Positions 23,915 to 31,893 of a stretch of 64,000 nt of DNA are shown one piece after another. The position numbers and the translations under genes are program-made. Each line of letters starts with the position of its first letter. The stretch's first letter is position 1. The notes beneath the pieces are model-generated. The model saw only the letters and a list, made by a program, of their open reading frames with translations, was not told the DNA's origin and ran no database searches. The stretch is from Pseudomonas nitroreducens (GTDB taxonomy: Bacteria > Pseudomonadota > Gammaproteobacteria > Pseudomonadales > Pseudomonadaceae), in the NCBI RefSeq assembly GCF_014204515.1, contig NZ_JACHLI010000001.1:310001-374000 (forward strand). Reading direction: 5' to 3'.

Positions 23915-24184
23915 TCAGACTTTGATCGGTTCGATGAACTCGATGTCGTCGACACCCAGGTAACTCATGAACGCTTTGATGCCGCAACAGCCGCAGGGCT
24001 CCGCTTCGATGAAGCTGCCTTTAGGGCTCTGGCTGGTGACCGTAGCAACGGTGCCGGCAGGAATGCTGCCCCAGCCGTTCCTGAGTTCCTTGGTGGTACG
24101 CACCAGCCGGCCAACGTATTCGCGCTTGAGCTTGGGGTGGGGGACAACTGCATACAGCTCTTTTACTGGTTCTTGAGTGGTCAT
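23915..24184 (-). CDS. Hypothetical protein, 89 aa
   Basis: A small, probably beta-barrel-like protein: REYVGRLVRTTKELRNGWGSIPAGTVATVT suggests an SH3-like fold, with CGCCG near the C-terminus. Its ATG overlaps the upstream stop codon (ATGA). Function unknown. Confidence 0.6.
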   Translation of the reverse strand: MTTQEPVKELYAVVPHPKLKREYVGRLVRTTKELRNGWGSIPAGTVATVTSQSPKGSFIEAEPCGCCGIKAFMSYLGVDDIEFIEPIKV

Positions 24185-24687
24185 GCTTTCGGTTTCCTTT
24201 CCGGGCTAATGTCCCAGCCGTGTGTGGTCATGTTGTCCGGGCCGACTTCGAGTGTCTCGCCCTTGGCGCAGGCGGTCATCGTGTTCCAGCTTTGGAAGGT
24301 CAGGGATATCTGCCCAGCCTTGGCGGTACCGCCCCAGCCTGCCAAATCCCAGCGTGGCCCACGGTAAGCGGGAGGTTGCACCCAGATGACGACGTCTGTG
24401 ATTGGGCAGCCGTATTCTTTTTCCAGTGCGGCAATGATTTTGGCCTTCACCTTCTCGGTGGTGGGGCCGGTGCCAGCGCGTACAGGTGGCTTCTTTGCCT
24501 TGGGGATGCCTGCCATTTCACACAGGCCGGTCATGGCATCATCCATGCGCTTGATGACGTCACGAACGTCTTCGACCTTGGGCATGCAATCCCAGTGGTT
24601 GCCCGTCAGGCTGTGCCTGGGCTGGCCGAATTTCACTTCCTGTCCGCAGATGCTGCAGACTTCTGCGTCATCATCCTGACTGCGCAT
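24181..24687 (-). CDS. Hypothetical protein with N-terminal zinc knuckle, 168 aa
   Basis: Start ATG 24687 with GGAGAG upstream. Residues 11-34 hold CSICGQEV ... RHSLTGNHWDC, a C-x2-C-x(n)-H-x2-C zinc motif, then a helix (VEDVRDVIKRMDDAM): the same plan as the genes at 22748 and 23431. The C-terminal 90 residues look alpha/beta. First gene of this leftward operon. Confidence 0.65.
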   Translation of the reverse strand: MRSQDDDAEVCSICGQEVKFGQPRHSLTGNHWDCMPKVEDVRDVIKRMDDAMTGLCEMAGIPKAKKPPVRAGTGPTTEKVKAKIIAALEKEYGCPITDVVIWVQPPAYRGPRWDLAGWGGTAKAGQISLTFQSWNTMTACAKGETLEVGPDNMTTHGWDISPERKPKA

Positions 24688-24739
24688 GGGGCTCTCCGTA
24701 GGAGCGAGGGCCGCATGGCGGCCCAGGCCCTGGTGGTTC

Positions 24740-25129
24740 TTACATGCCTGACGCGTCGAGCAGGGCATTGCCGCTGCTGCCCGGAACGCCGCCGGCCTTG
24801 TAGTGCTTGACCAGGATGCCGGACTTACCGAATTCGAACACCGTGGTTTCGGAGACGTTGTCCTTGAAGGGCATGGCCGGCACCAGGGTGTACGGGTACG
24901 TCCAGATTTCGTTGTCGCGGATCATGTTGCGGGTCGGAGGATAGCCCAGCTTGGCGGCGACCTGGTTCTGGGTGGTCTTGTGGTCGACGAAGGAGTTCAT
25001 CATCTCCGGGGTCACCTTGGTGCCGGTGGTGTAGTCCATCTTGGAGGTGACGTGGTCGATCTGGGCACAACCCGAGAAAGCGGCTGCGGCGACACACATG
25101 GCGAGGCTGGCGAGGAAGCGCTGTTTCAC
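24740..25129 (-). CDS. SmpA/BamE-like small lipoprotein
   Basis: GTG start with AGGAG 8 nt upstream. Signal peptide with lipobox FSGC (residues 18-21). The mature part, VTPEMMNSFVDHKTTQNQVAAKLGYPP ... EIWTYPYT, follows the SmpA/BamE/OmlA pattern of a short helix pair (KTTxxxVxxxLGxP) and a W-x-Y strand. BamE is an outer-membrane assembly lipoprotein, but many BamE-fold lipoproteins on mobile DNA have other roles. It has its own sigma-70 promoter. Confidence 0.65.
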   Translation of the reverse strand: MKQRFLASLAMCVAAAAFSGCAQIDHVTSKMDYTTGTKVTPEMMNSFVDHKTTQNQVAAKLGYPPTRNMIRDNEIWTYPYTLVPAMPFKDNVSETTVFEFGKSGILVKHYKAGGVPGSSGNALLDASGM

Positions 25130-25156
25130 TGGGTGTTCTCCTGTAGAGGTAGGCGC

Positions 25157-25185
25157 ATTTTCTTACTTAAAGAGCGTCATGTCAA
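25157..25185 (-). promoter_or_regulatory. Sigma-70 promoter of the BamE-like lipoprotein
   Basis: Minus strand TTGACA, 17-bp spacer, GAAAAT. Confidence 0.6.
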
Positions 25186-25246
25186 TGTGGCATGAAAAAC
25201 TCTTTCCGAGGAATGCCGCCGGGCCGCAAAGCCCGACAGCTGAAAT

Positions 25247-25927
25247 TCAAACAACCCCGATGGCAGCAGCCAGATGGGCAGGGCGGCTCGGCGACACGAA
25301 GGTGGTCATGGCGTAGGCCATATCCGACGGCGACGGCTGGTTGTCGACCAGGACAAGCACTTTGCCCGGTTCTACCACTACGGACGTCTCGTACCAGGCT
25401 CCGGAGCCGGTCTGCACGATCCAGCGCATGCAGCAGCGGGCCACGCCGTCACGGCGGCCTTTCCAGCAGCTGGGCATGGTGCCGAAGGTGCGGTGGAATG
25501 GGCTGTGGTAGTAAGGCCACTCGACGATGCCGTTGTGCAGTACGTAGACGTGCTCGAAGGCGCCTTCGATGAACCTGGCGGTGAAGTAGTCCAGCGCTAG
25601 CCCGTAGTCCTTAAGCCGGCGGTTGCTGATAGCCGAGATGTACTGCCCGAGGGCAACCATCACCATTCCCAGCAGGCCGCAGGCCATGTACTGCCCGGTG
25701 AAGAACAGGCCCAGCACCGCACACAGCATCAGCGGGAAAGCCATCACCAGGTACTTAAAGAACGTGGTTTTTGGCTCAATGAGAGCGGGAATGTCATAGG
25801 CGCGGTAGTGGAGGTAGACCGGGACACCCTTGTCGGTCGGGCCAGCCTCATCACGTGGTTTACAGCCGTATTGCGCCATGTAGGCGTCCAGGCTGTTGTT
25901 CACCTCTTCCGGGGGCATCATCAGCAT
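25247..25927 (-). CDS. Membrane protein, 226 aa, two TM helices
   Basis: Two adjacent hydrophobic segments (about residues 58-76 and 80-98) lie in the first half. The C-terminal half is soluble and beta-rich (WYETSVVVEPGKVLVLVDNQ) with CWKGRRDGVARCCMRW. AGGA is 8 nt before the ATG. Likely inner-membrane with a cytoplasmic domain. Function unknown. Confidence 0.65.
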   Translation of the reverse strand: MLMMPPEEVNNSLDAYMAQYGCKPRDEAGPTDKGVPVYLHYRAYDIPALIEPKTTFFKYLVMAFPLMLCAVLGLFFTGQYMACGLLGMVMVALGQYISAISNRRLKDYGLALDYFTARFIEGAFEHVYVLHNGIVEWPYYHSPFHRTFGTMPSCWKGRRDGVARCCMRWIVQTGSGAWYETSVVVEPGKVLVLVDNQPSPSDMAYAMTTFVSPSRPAHLAAAIGVV

Positions 25928-25952
25928 GATTCAGTCCTGGTTGGCATTGGAG

Positions 25953-26399
25953 TTAGGCCCCGACTAGTTGAGCTCGGTGTGAATATTGGGTTTCCAGCTC
26001 CGGGTGCTTCCAGATTTGGGCTTCGAACGCTGAAATGCCATCCAAGTCCTGCTTGCGCATGCTGTACCACTCCGTGCGGTCGGGCGTCATAATCGAGAAG
26101 GAGCCCTGGTTTAGCTCACCTAGCAGCTTCTTACCCAGGTCGCGGGCGCGCGCCAGGATGGTTTCCGGCATGGCAGGGAATCTGGGGTAGTTGCTCAGCC
26201 CAACGACGAAGCCGGCTTCCTCGCCCCCGGTGTAAATGTACTGGGTCGGCTCGATGGTTACGCAGAGGCCATCCCGCTGGCACTCCTTCCGGCATACCTG
26301 CTTGGCAACTTCGATGTCACCGGCCATGAAAATACGGGCGTAGAAGGTCTTGGTGCTGACACTGAGCTGGAAGCTCGCTGCAAACTCGGACTGCATCAT
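25953..26399 (-). CDS. Hypothetical protein, 148 aa
   Basis: Start ATG 26399 (MMQSEFAASFQLSVSTKTFYAR); the longer open frame runs into the antiporter gene. The product starts beta-rich and has CRKECQRDGLC and YIYTGGEEAGFVVGL. No family recognised. Confidence 0.6.
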   Translation of the reverse strand: MMQSEFAASFQLSVSTKTFYARIFMAGDIEVAKQVCRKECQRDGLCVTIEPTQYIYTGGEEAGFVVGLSNYPRFPAMPETILARARDLGKKLLGELNQGSFSIMTPDRTEWYSMRKQDLDGISAFEAQIWKHPELETQYSHRAQLVGA

Positions 26400-26431
26400 G
26401 GGGAAGAGCCTTATTGGTTTGTACACAAAAA

Positions 26432-26457
26432 AGGCCTGGGAAACCCAGGCCTGGACG
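26432..26457 (-). terminator. Terminator of the antiporter gene
   Basis: AGGCCTGGG, loop AAA, CCCAGGCCT; read leftward it is followed by TTTTTTGTG. Perfect 9-bp stem. Confidence 0.9.
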
Positions 26458-26464
26458 CGCGGTA

Positions 26465-27805
26465 TCAGTGCTGTGGCTGGCCTTCTTCGAGCGCCAGCTC
26501 TTCCTCGAACTTCCTGCTGAAGCACTTGATCATCACCGTGAGCACCAGGGGAAGGAGGTAAGTCGAGAGGAGGATGTTCCCGATCACCACTGCTTCGAAG
26601 AGCTCCTTGTGCTCGAAGTGCTTGGGGAGCATGTGGAGCATCAGGATCGAGACGCCGCCTTTCACGCCGGCTGCCGAGATGACTGCCCACCAGTGCTTCT
26701 TGATAGGCTGCTGGCACGGCTTCTTGCCGGCGAGCCACATCAGGTTGCCCATGATCAGCGCACGCGCGATTACGGTGGCCACAAAGACGGCCAGGATCTC
26801 TTTCCAGTAGTGCAGCATCATGTCCAGGCTGATCAAGTCAGCCATGCTGATGAACAGGATGGTCAGCCCGAAGGTGGCCAGAACGCCGATGTTCTGCAGG
26901 ATCATCTCGTGGTTCTGCTTGTCGACCACGGCCTCGTTGAACTGGCTGAGCAGCTTGCTACGGCTCTTCTTGGGCTTCATCTGGTGCCGAGACACCTGGT
27001 CATACTCATCGATCACCACGTCGTCCCTCGCGATGCGGCGGACGATGATCTCGTTGGAGATCAGGGCGCTGACGATGGTCGACAGGATGCCCGACCAGTG
27101 GAAGTGCTCGGCGACCAGGAACGAAGCGAAGCCGATCACCAGGAGCAGGCAGGTCTCGATCATCGGGTTCTTCGTCAGGCTCATGATGTACAGGCCAACC
27201 AGCCCCACGAACGCACCAGAGAAGAGGGCGCCCAGGATCACCATGGAAGCGCTGCCGGCAATACTCAGGGGGCGGGTATCTGCGCCAGGGGTCATGTACG
27301 ACACCGCGATGCTGAACAGGATGATCGCCGTGGCGTCGTTGAGCAGGGACTCACCCTCAGCCAGGGTCTTCAGCTGATGCGGGATGCGGAAGTTGCCGAA
27401 CACCGCTGCCACTGCAATCGGGTCGGTGGCCATCAGCATGCAGTACAGGGCCACCAGCGCCGGCAGCGCAAGCTGGTAGTGGGGGAGAATCCAAGGGCTG
27501 GCCACTACGCAGATGGCGACCGACGCAGCGACCGCGATGATTGCCAGGTAGGCCAGGGAAAAGGCGTTGTCTTTCAGATCCTGGAGCTTGAGGTGCAGGG
27601 CATCCGAGAGGATCAGAAGAGGCAGCAGCATCAGCAGAATGTGGTCGTACTGCTGGTCAGAGATGCCAACCACGGAGGCGCCGAAAATGAGCTTCCCGCC
27701 GATCACCAGGGCAATGATCGTCATCGGGACGGGGAACTTCAGGCGCTCTTGAACCATCATGCCGGCGGCGGTGAGCATGAACACGAGAACTGCAGCGGTG
27801 AGCAC
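26465..27805 (-). CDS. CPA1-family sodium(potassium)/proton antiporter
   Basis: About twelve hydrophobic helices cover the first 380 residues. Two signatures of CPA1 (NhaP/NHE-type) exchangers are present: MATDPIAVAAVF (ATDP at about 126-129) and LAEGESLLNDATAIILF (LNDA at about 155-158), which include the ion-binding Asp/Asn-Asp pair. A charged cytoplasmic insert (HQMKPKKSRSKLLSQF) lies in the middle. It should exchange Na+ or K+ for protons across the inner membrane. I chose the GTG at 27805 because AAGGAGG lies 4 nt before it; a TTG at 27829 is also open. It has a leader of about 140 nt and its own terminator. Confidence 0.85.
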   Translation of the reverse strand: MLTAAVLVFMLTAAGMMVQERLKFPVPMTIIALVIGGKLIFGASVVGISDQQYDHILLMLLPLLILSDALHLKLQDLKDNAFSLAYLAIIAVAASVAICVVASPWILPHYQLALPALVALYCMLMATDPIAVAAVFGNFRIPHQLKTLAEGESLLNDATAIILFSIAVSYMTPGADTRPLSIAGSASMVILGALFSGAFVGLVGLYIMSLTKNPMIETCLLLVIGFASFLVAEHFHWSGILSTIVSALISNEIIVRRIARDDVVIDEYDQVSRHQMKPKKSRSKLLSQFNEAVVDKQNHEMILQNIGVLATFGLTILFISMADLISLDMMLHYWKEILAVFVATVIARALIMGNLMWLAGKKPCQQPIKKHWWAVISAAGVKGGVSILMLHMLPKHFEHKELFEAVVIGNILLSTYLLPLVLTVMIKCFSRKFEEELALEEGQPQH

Positions 27806-27957
27806 AGGGCCTCCTTGTTTTGAGGTCAAAATCCAATGGGGAAAAGACAGGCAGAGCGAAACGCGTAAGCCGTGACTCGTTGGAATTGGCCGGGAGGGGC
27901 GTGGCTCCGTCTATGCAGGCTTTCTCAGGATCAAGAGCTGTCCGTTTTTTTGGCAAC

Positions 27958-27987
27958 AATATATCGGAAAAAGAGCTATCGCACCAA
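27958..27987 (-). promoter_or_regulatory. Candidate promoter of the antiporter, with long 5' leader
   Basis: Minus strand TTGGTG, 18-bp spacer, TATATT. This gives a leader of about 140 nt before the GTG start, long enough for a regulatory RNA, though I recognise no riboswitch class in it. Confidence 0.45.
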
Positions 27988-28350
27988 CCAGTCAAAAGCG
28001 GTTGTAAAGCGTTGTAAAGATTGGAGGTTGTACGGGTGGTAAAGCATTGTAGGGCGCTCTTCGAGCGCCAAAATGAGGACGCCTTCGGCGGACAGCGATT
28101 GTAGGAAATTAAGGGGCCGTCCAATCTCTCTTTTCGGCTCCATGGTAGGGAGCCGATTTGGAGAGAAGGGCCGTGGTAGAAGGCCTTCGGCCTGGAGGAG
28201 CGAACCGCGCGCGGGGTTGTTTGGTGCTTCCAGCGCGGGTGGTGGAGAATGGTGCCTCTGCGGGTCGAGAGCGCCAGGCCTTAGCGCAGTTTGCGGTATA
28301 TTGCGCAGCTGTGGTGCTGGACTCCCGAATCAACGTCTCAGATGGTGCTG
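27988..28350. other. Structured non-coding region
   Basis: No credible gene. It contains the direct repeat TTGTAAAGCGTTGTAAAG (28002-28019) with looser TTGTA copies at 28028, 28047 and 28099, a GGCGCTC/GAGCGCC hairpin (28053-28070), and a larger hairpin with stems CTCTC/GAGAG and CGGCTCC/GGAGCCG (28126-28165), followed by AGGCC/GGCCT. It separates the divergent antiporter and membrane-protein genes and may encode structured RNA or protein-binding sites. Confidence 0.45.
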
Positions 28351-28620
28351 ATGATGAAACTGGTTGCCGGTTTTAAGTGGTGCGTATCGATGGTCTGGGT
28401 CTTCATGGCGCTGCTGTTTCTCGCCCTGTTTTCCCCATTCCTTCTGCTCGCTACGATCCTGGGTATCTGGGAAGGGCATCCGACCATAAACCTCACACTC
28501 ATGGTGATGACCTTGGTCTGGGTGATCACTGCTTGCTCGCTGGGCTACTTCTACTGGGCCAGCCACAACCTGCAACTAGGGGAGTGCATGAGCCTGTTCT
28601 TTTCCTCCAATCCGTGCTGA
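28351..28620 (+). CDS. Small membrane protein, 89 aa
   Basis: From the ATG pair at 28351/28354 the product has two long hydrophobic segments (VSMVWVFMALLFLALFSPF and LTLMVMTLVWVITACSLGYF). The longer open frame begins at a TTG without a ribosome-binding site. It precedes another two-TM protein by 17 nt. Function unknown. Confidence 0.55.
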   Translation: MMKLVAGFKWCVSMVWVFMALLFLALFSPFLLLATILGIWEGHPTINLTLMVMTLVWVITACSLGYFYWASHNLQLGECMSLFFSSNPC

Positions 28621-28637
28621 TCCAGGGGGACAGGCTG

Positions 28638-28874
28638 ATGAATCAGCTTCGGCCCGTTCGATCATTGAGAAACCCCTGGTGGGTGATGCCGGTGGCTATG
28701 CTTGGGATGGTGAACGGCGTCGTGGTTTTCCCCATCCTCTTGCTGATGAGCTATCAGCTAGAGCAGTACCCGCACCCATACGCGATTCTCGCAGCGAAAT
28801 TCGCGAGTGGGACGGGTCTTTGCCTATTCTTTCTCTGGTGCCTTCTCTGGCCGGAGGCTGGCAGCCGGCATTGA
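28638..28874 (+). CDS. Small membrane protein, 78 aa
   Basis: ATG at 28638 with GGGGGA upstream. Two hydrophobic segments (MPVAMLGMVNGVVVFPILLL and FASGTGLCLFFLWCLLW). It ends exactly where the convergent DUF262-like gene ends (28875), with no terminator between them. Function unknown. Confidence 0.55.
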   Translation: MNQLRPVRSLRNPWWVMPVAMLGMVNGVVVFPILLLMSYQLEQYPHPYAILAAKFASGTGLCLFFLWCLLWPEAGSRH

Positions 28875-29573
28875 TCAGCCTGCGACGAAGTTCGCGCGTT
28901 TGACGTATTCCTCGACCCGGTCTTCTTCCTGCCATTCCACGACTATTGCGGAAAGCATGGCGCGGTTGAGAGCGACCTGGGCGTGGAAGACGAATTGCTG
29001 AAATTCGCGATACACGTCGCCGTCAAACTTGGCCCATTCGACTTTTCGGCGACGTTCCATAATCTCGTGCATTTCGCGTCCACCCTCGCCTGGAATTGGC
29101 TTCAGCAGCCAGGATGGTATACGCAGCCCAGTGAACAGCTCTTTGTCCGGCACGAACTTGAATGCACGCGATTCGAAGTCCAGCACCAGGGTGTAGCCAT
29201 CAGTCCAAACGGCGGACTCCTCGGGCGTCGGAGCTTTGGTGCCCACTTTCCGGTGCATGACCCATAGAAGTGTTGCCAGGCGAGCATATCCGTCGATCAC
29301 CAAAGCTTTGGGAGTGCTCCCAAGCTCGAAGCTTTCAGGGCCCAAGTAGGGTCGGACTTGCTCCTCCTCGAAATACTCTTCGCCAGGCGCCCATACAGAA
29401 ATGGCACCCAACGGGAAGTGGCGCATGATCGAGTCCATGAACAACTCGACATTCTGCCGTGTCCAGCTGTAGGGGCGGGTGTAGGTTGCTGCCCGCAACA
29501 CTCCGTTCTCCAGAAGTTGGTCTAGCTGACCGGGTATCAGCTGGCAGGGGAATGGCTGGTGGTAGCAATGCAT
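28875..29573 (-). CDS. DUF262-like (DGQxR-fold) protein, copy 5 of a tandem array
   Basis: The layout is that of the N-terminal DUF262 domain of GmrSD-type enzymes: RPYSWTRQNVELFMDSIMRH (cf. QRpYvWgxxqvexLldSi), PLGAISVW, and ALVIDGYARLATLLWVM (cf. vIDGQQRLtTL). The Gln of the DGQQR nucleotide-binding motif is Tyr. The 232-residue protein ends before any DUF1524/HNH nuclease domain would begin. AAGGA lies 6 nt before the ATG. It is the last gene of a five-gene leftward operon. DUF262 proteins use or bind NTPs in anti-phage enzymes; a defence role here is inference. Confidence 0.7.
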   Translation of the reverse strand: MHCYHQPFPCQLIPGQLDQLLENGVLRAATYTRPYSWTRQNVELFMDSIMRHFPLGAISVWAPGEEYFEEEQVRPYLGPESFELGSTPKALVIDGYARLATLLWVMHRKVGTKAPTPEESAVWTDGYTLVLDFESRAFKFVPDKELFTGLRIPSWLLKPIPGEGGREMHEIMERRRKVEWAKFDGDVYREFQQFVFHAQVALNRAMLSAIVVEWQEEDRVEEYVKRANFVAG

Positions 29574-29599
29574 GGCGTTTCCTTAAGCGTTCTGGCCGA

Positions 29600-30292
29600 T
29601 CAGGCCGGGTAGAGATTTGCGCGTGCTGCGGCATCCTTCGCCGACTGCTCGTCGCCATAGGTCATGACGGTCAGCCCGAATCGGGCGCCGTTCAGCGCTT
29701 GAACCGCGTCTTTGACGAAGCCGATGAAACCGATCACGTCCTCGGGCTGGTGCTCAGTCCAGCTCTCGCGCTTGCGGCGCTCGATGGTATTGGTGAGCTC
29801 ACCCGAGTACAGGGTGGATTCGTCCGGACGCAGCATGTAAGCCGGCATCCGCAGGCCTTTCCAGGACTCCTGGACGGGCACGAAGATGAAGCCTTTGGCC
29901 TGCCAGTCCAATACGAGGCAGTCGTCCTCGCTCCAGACAGCATCCTCCTCGGGAGTGAACGCGCTGCAGCCGGGGCGACCGAACATCACCCAGTGCAGGG
30001 TGGACAGCCGGGCATATCCGTCCATGATCGCACCGCGCGGCTCAGCCATGGCGTGACTCAGATCGGCAGGGCCCAGGAACTTCTGCACGCGGTTCTGCAG
30101 CATGCTGGGTTTGTTGGGACGCCATTCGATGATGCTGCCCAGCGGAAGGCCGCGCAGAACCGAGTCCAGGAACAGCAGTACGTCCTTGCGGCCCCAGCTG
30201 TAGGGGCGGCGGTCGGCGAACGGCATCAGCTCGCGGTCGAAGAACAGCTGGAAGATGATGGTGGCCCGGAGGTTGTCGTAAGAGACGAGCAT
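29600..30292 (-). CDS. DUF262-like protein, copy 4
   Basis: Second ATG (30292) chosen because AAGGA lies 8 nt before it; 30301 is the alternative. The motifs are RPYSWGRKDVLLFLDSVLRG, PLGSIIEW and AIMDGYARLSTLHWVM, close to copy 5. Middle region (EEDAVWSEDDCLVLDWQAKGF) and helical C-terminus also align with copy 5 (EESAVWTDGYTLVLDFESRAF). No nuclease domain. Copies 4 and 5 form the closest pair of the array. Confidence 0.7.
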   Translation of the reverse strand: MLVSYDNLRATIIFQLFFDRELMPFADRRPYSWGRKDVLLFLDSVLRGLPLGSIIEWRPNKPSMLQNRVQKFLGPADLSHAMAEPRGAIMDGYARLSTLHWVMFGRPGCSAFTPEEDAVWSEDDCLVLDWQAKGFIFVPVQESWKGLRMPAYMLRPDESTLYSGELTNTIERRKRESWTEHQPEDVIGFIGFVKDAVQALNGARFGLTVMTYGDEQSAKDAAARANLYPA

Positions 30293-30315
30293 GATGGTCA
30301 TCCTTGAGGTTAGGG

Positions 30316-31071
30316 TCAGAAGCGTTTTCGGGAACTTGCATAAGCGTTGGCGTAGTCGTCGGCGATGCCGGCGGTAGCCTGGGTGTTCATCGTCGCGAGG
30401 ACTTCATCCATGGTGCCTTGCATGTAGTGGCAAACCGTGGCTTCGGCGTTCTGGATTGCATATGCGACTTCCCAGCACAGGCGCTTGAAGTCTTTGATGC
30501 TGTTCGGGCCGTACCCCCGCCAGACCTTTTTCGTCATCTCGCGGATGTATTTGCGACCAGGAGCCTCCAGCTGGCAGTCCTCGCCCGGAGCGAGCAATTG
30601 CACGGGGATGAGCAGGCCGCTATTCAGCTCATCATCATCGACCCAGATGAATTCCTTGGTTTCTGCATCGAGAACCAGAGTCTGGCCGTTGCACCACACT
30701 GCTAGCTCCTGTTCGCTGTATTCGCACGGTGCAGGAGTGATGGTGGTTGCCCAAGCCAGCGTGGCCATGCGGTTGTAGCCGTCGATCACCATGGCACTTG
30801 GACGTGCATAGGCGTCGCTGTTTCCAAGAGCCCCGAGGTGCTTGTGTCGATACCCCTGCCGTTGGTTCATGAACTGGCCGGGCATGAGCCAGACAGAGAC
30901 GGTGCCGAGCAGCTTGCCCTGCAGGATGGAGTTCATGAAGGACTGGACTTCTTTTTGGCCCCAAACGTAGCCACGGCGGTGCTCGCAGAAGATTTGAGCA
31001 CCCGTTTGGAACACGCTGGCCATGGCTCGAAAGCTGTTGGTGTTGCTGACACAAAGGGTGGATCGGTACAT
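30316..31071 (-). CDS. DUF262-like protein, copy 3
   Basis: ATG 31071 has AAGGA 10 nt upstream. Motifs: RRGYVWGQKEVQSFMNSILQ, LLGTVSVW, AMVIDGYNRMATLAW, then QELAVWCNGQTLVLDAETKEF. DGQQR is DGYNR. The C-terminal helical part ends NTQATAGIADDYANAYASS, closely matching copy 2 (NQTAGVKDNYLDAMSLA). 251 residues, no nuclease domain. Confidence 0.7.
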   Translation of the reverse strand: MYRSTLCVSNTNSFRAMASVFQTGAQIFCEHRRGYVWGQKEVQSFMNSILQGKLLGTVSVWLMPGQFMNQRQGYRHKHLGALGNSDAYARPSAMVIDGYNRMATLAWATTITPAPCEYSEQELAVWCNGQTLVLDAETKEFIWVDDDELNSGLLIPVQLLAPGEDCQLEAPGRKYIREMTKKVWRGYGPNSIKDFKRLCWEVAYAIQNAEATVCHYMQGTMDEVLATMNTQATAGIADDYANAYASSRKRF

Positions 31072-31129
31072 CACGACAATTCCTTTCGCGGTAACTGCCG
31101 GCACCATGGGCCGGCCTGATTCGATAGGG

Positions 31130-31873
31130 CTATGCCAGGCGGATTGCGGCCAGGCTCATGGCGTCCAGGTAGTTATCCTTCACCCCTGCAGTCTGGTTCA
31201 AATGCATGGTGGTCAGAACCTCGACCTCTTCGCCGTTGAAATAGGTATTCATGCTGGCCTTTGCCTCGTATAGACGGTGCGCAGCTTCATGGCAGGCCTT
31301 ACGGAACGTGTCGATCCGGGCGGGTTCGATGTTCTCCCAGTCGTCCTTCTGTCTGATGCGGATGTAGGTCATCGCGCGGTTCGGCAGTTTGGTGCCATCA
31401 CCTGGGTTCATCAGGGTTGCCGGAAGGCAGAGTTCGTCTTGGACAGTCGACTCCTCGCACCAGCGGAACTCCCCAGATTCATCGAAGACCAGGGTCATGC
31501 CGGATCGCCAGACGGCCAGCTCTTGCGGCGAATATTCGATCTTTGCCGGCTTGTGGGAAAGCGCCCAGGCCAGGGTGGCGAGTCGGTTGTAGCCATCCAT
31601 GATCATCATCTGTGGGCGGATGGTGCCCTTGGCCATGCCGAGCGCGCCCAGGTGGCGGGGCTTCATCAGCATGAGACGAGGGAGGTCTGCATCCGCCGGG
31701 CGCCACACCTCGATGGTGCCCAGGTGGTTTCCTTTGATGATCGAGTTCATGAAGAGTACGACCTCGCTCGGGCCCCACACATAGCCACGGCGGTTCCCGC
31801 TGAAGATGTACTTGCCGTACTCGAAGCCGCTGGCCAGTGCTTTGAGCTGAATCTGGGAGCCTTTTGCGAGCAT
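31130..31873 (-). CDS. DUF262-like protein, copy 2
   Basis: GGGGGA lies 8 nt before the ATG. Motifs: RRGYVWGPSEVVLFMNSIIK, LGTIEVW, MIMDGYNRLATLAW, QELAVWRSGMTLVFDESGEF. Closest to copy 3. As in the other copies, the region that would carry a DUF1524 HxxP nuclease motif is absent. Confidence 0.7.
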   Translation of the reverse strand: MLAKGSQIQLKALASGFEYGKYIFSGNRRGYVWGPSEVVLFMNSIIKGNHLGTIEVWRPADADLPRLMLMKPRHLGALGMAKGTIRPQMMIMDGYNRLATLAWALSHKPAKIEYSPQELAVWRSGMTLVFDESGEFRWCEESTVQDELCLPATLMNPGDGTKLPNRAMTYIRIRQKDDWENIEPARIDTFRKACHEAAHRLYEAKASMNTYFNGEEVEVLTTMHLNQTAGVKDNYLDAMSLAAIRLA

Positions 31874-31893
31874 GGTCGTTATTCCCCCTGGGC

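Noticed and set aside
26414..27823. 469-codon open frame on the + strand
   Set aside because: Mirror of the antiporter gene; His/Gln/Glu-rich sequence typical of the reverse frame of membrane-protein codons.
28001..28104. TTGTAAAG repeats as plasmid iterons
   Set aside because: Only one clean tandem pair; the other copies are short and irregularly spaced (16, 19 and 52 bp), and no replication-initiator gene is near.
28109..28333. 74-codon open frame on the minus strand
   Set aside because: Falls in hairpin-rich intergenic DNA, has no ribosome-binding site and an Arg/Ala/Ser/Pro-rich composition.
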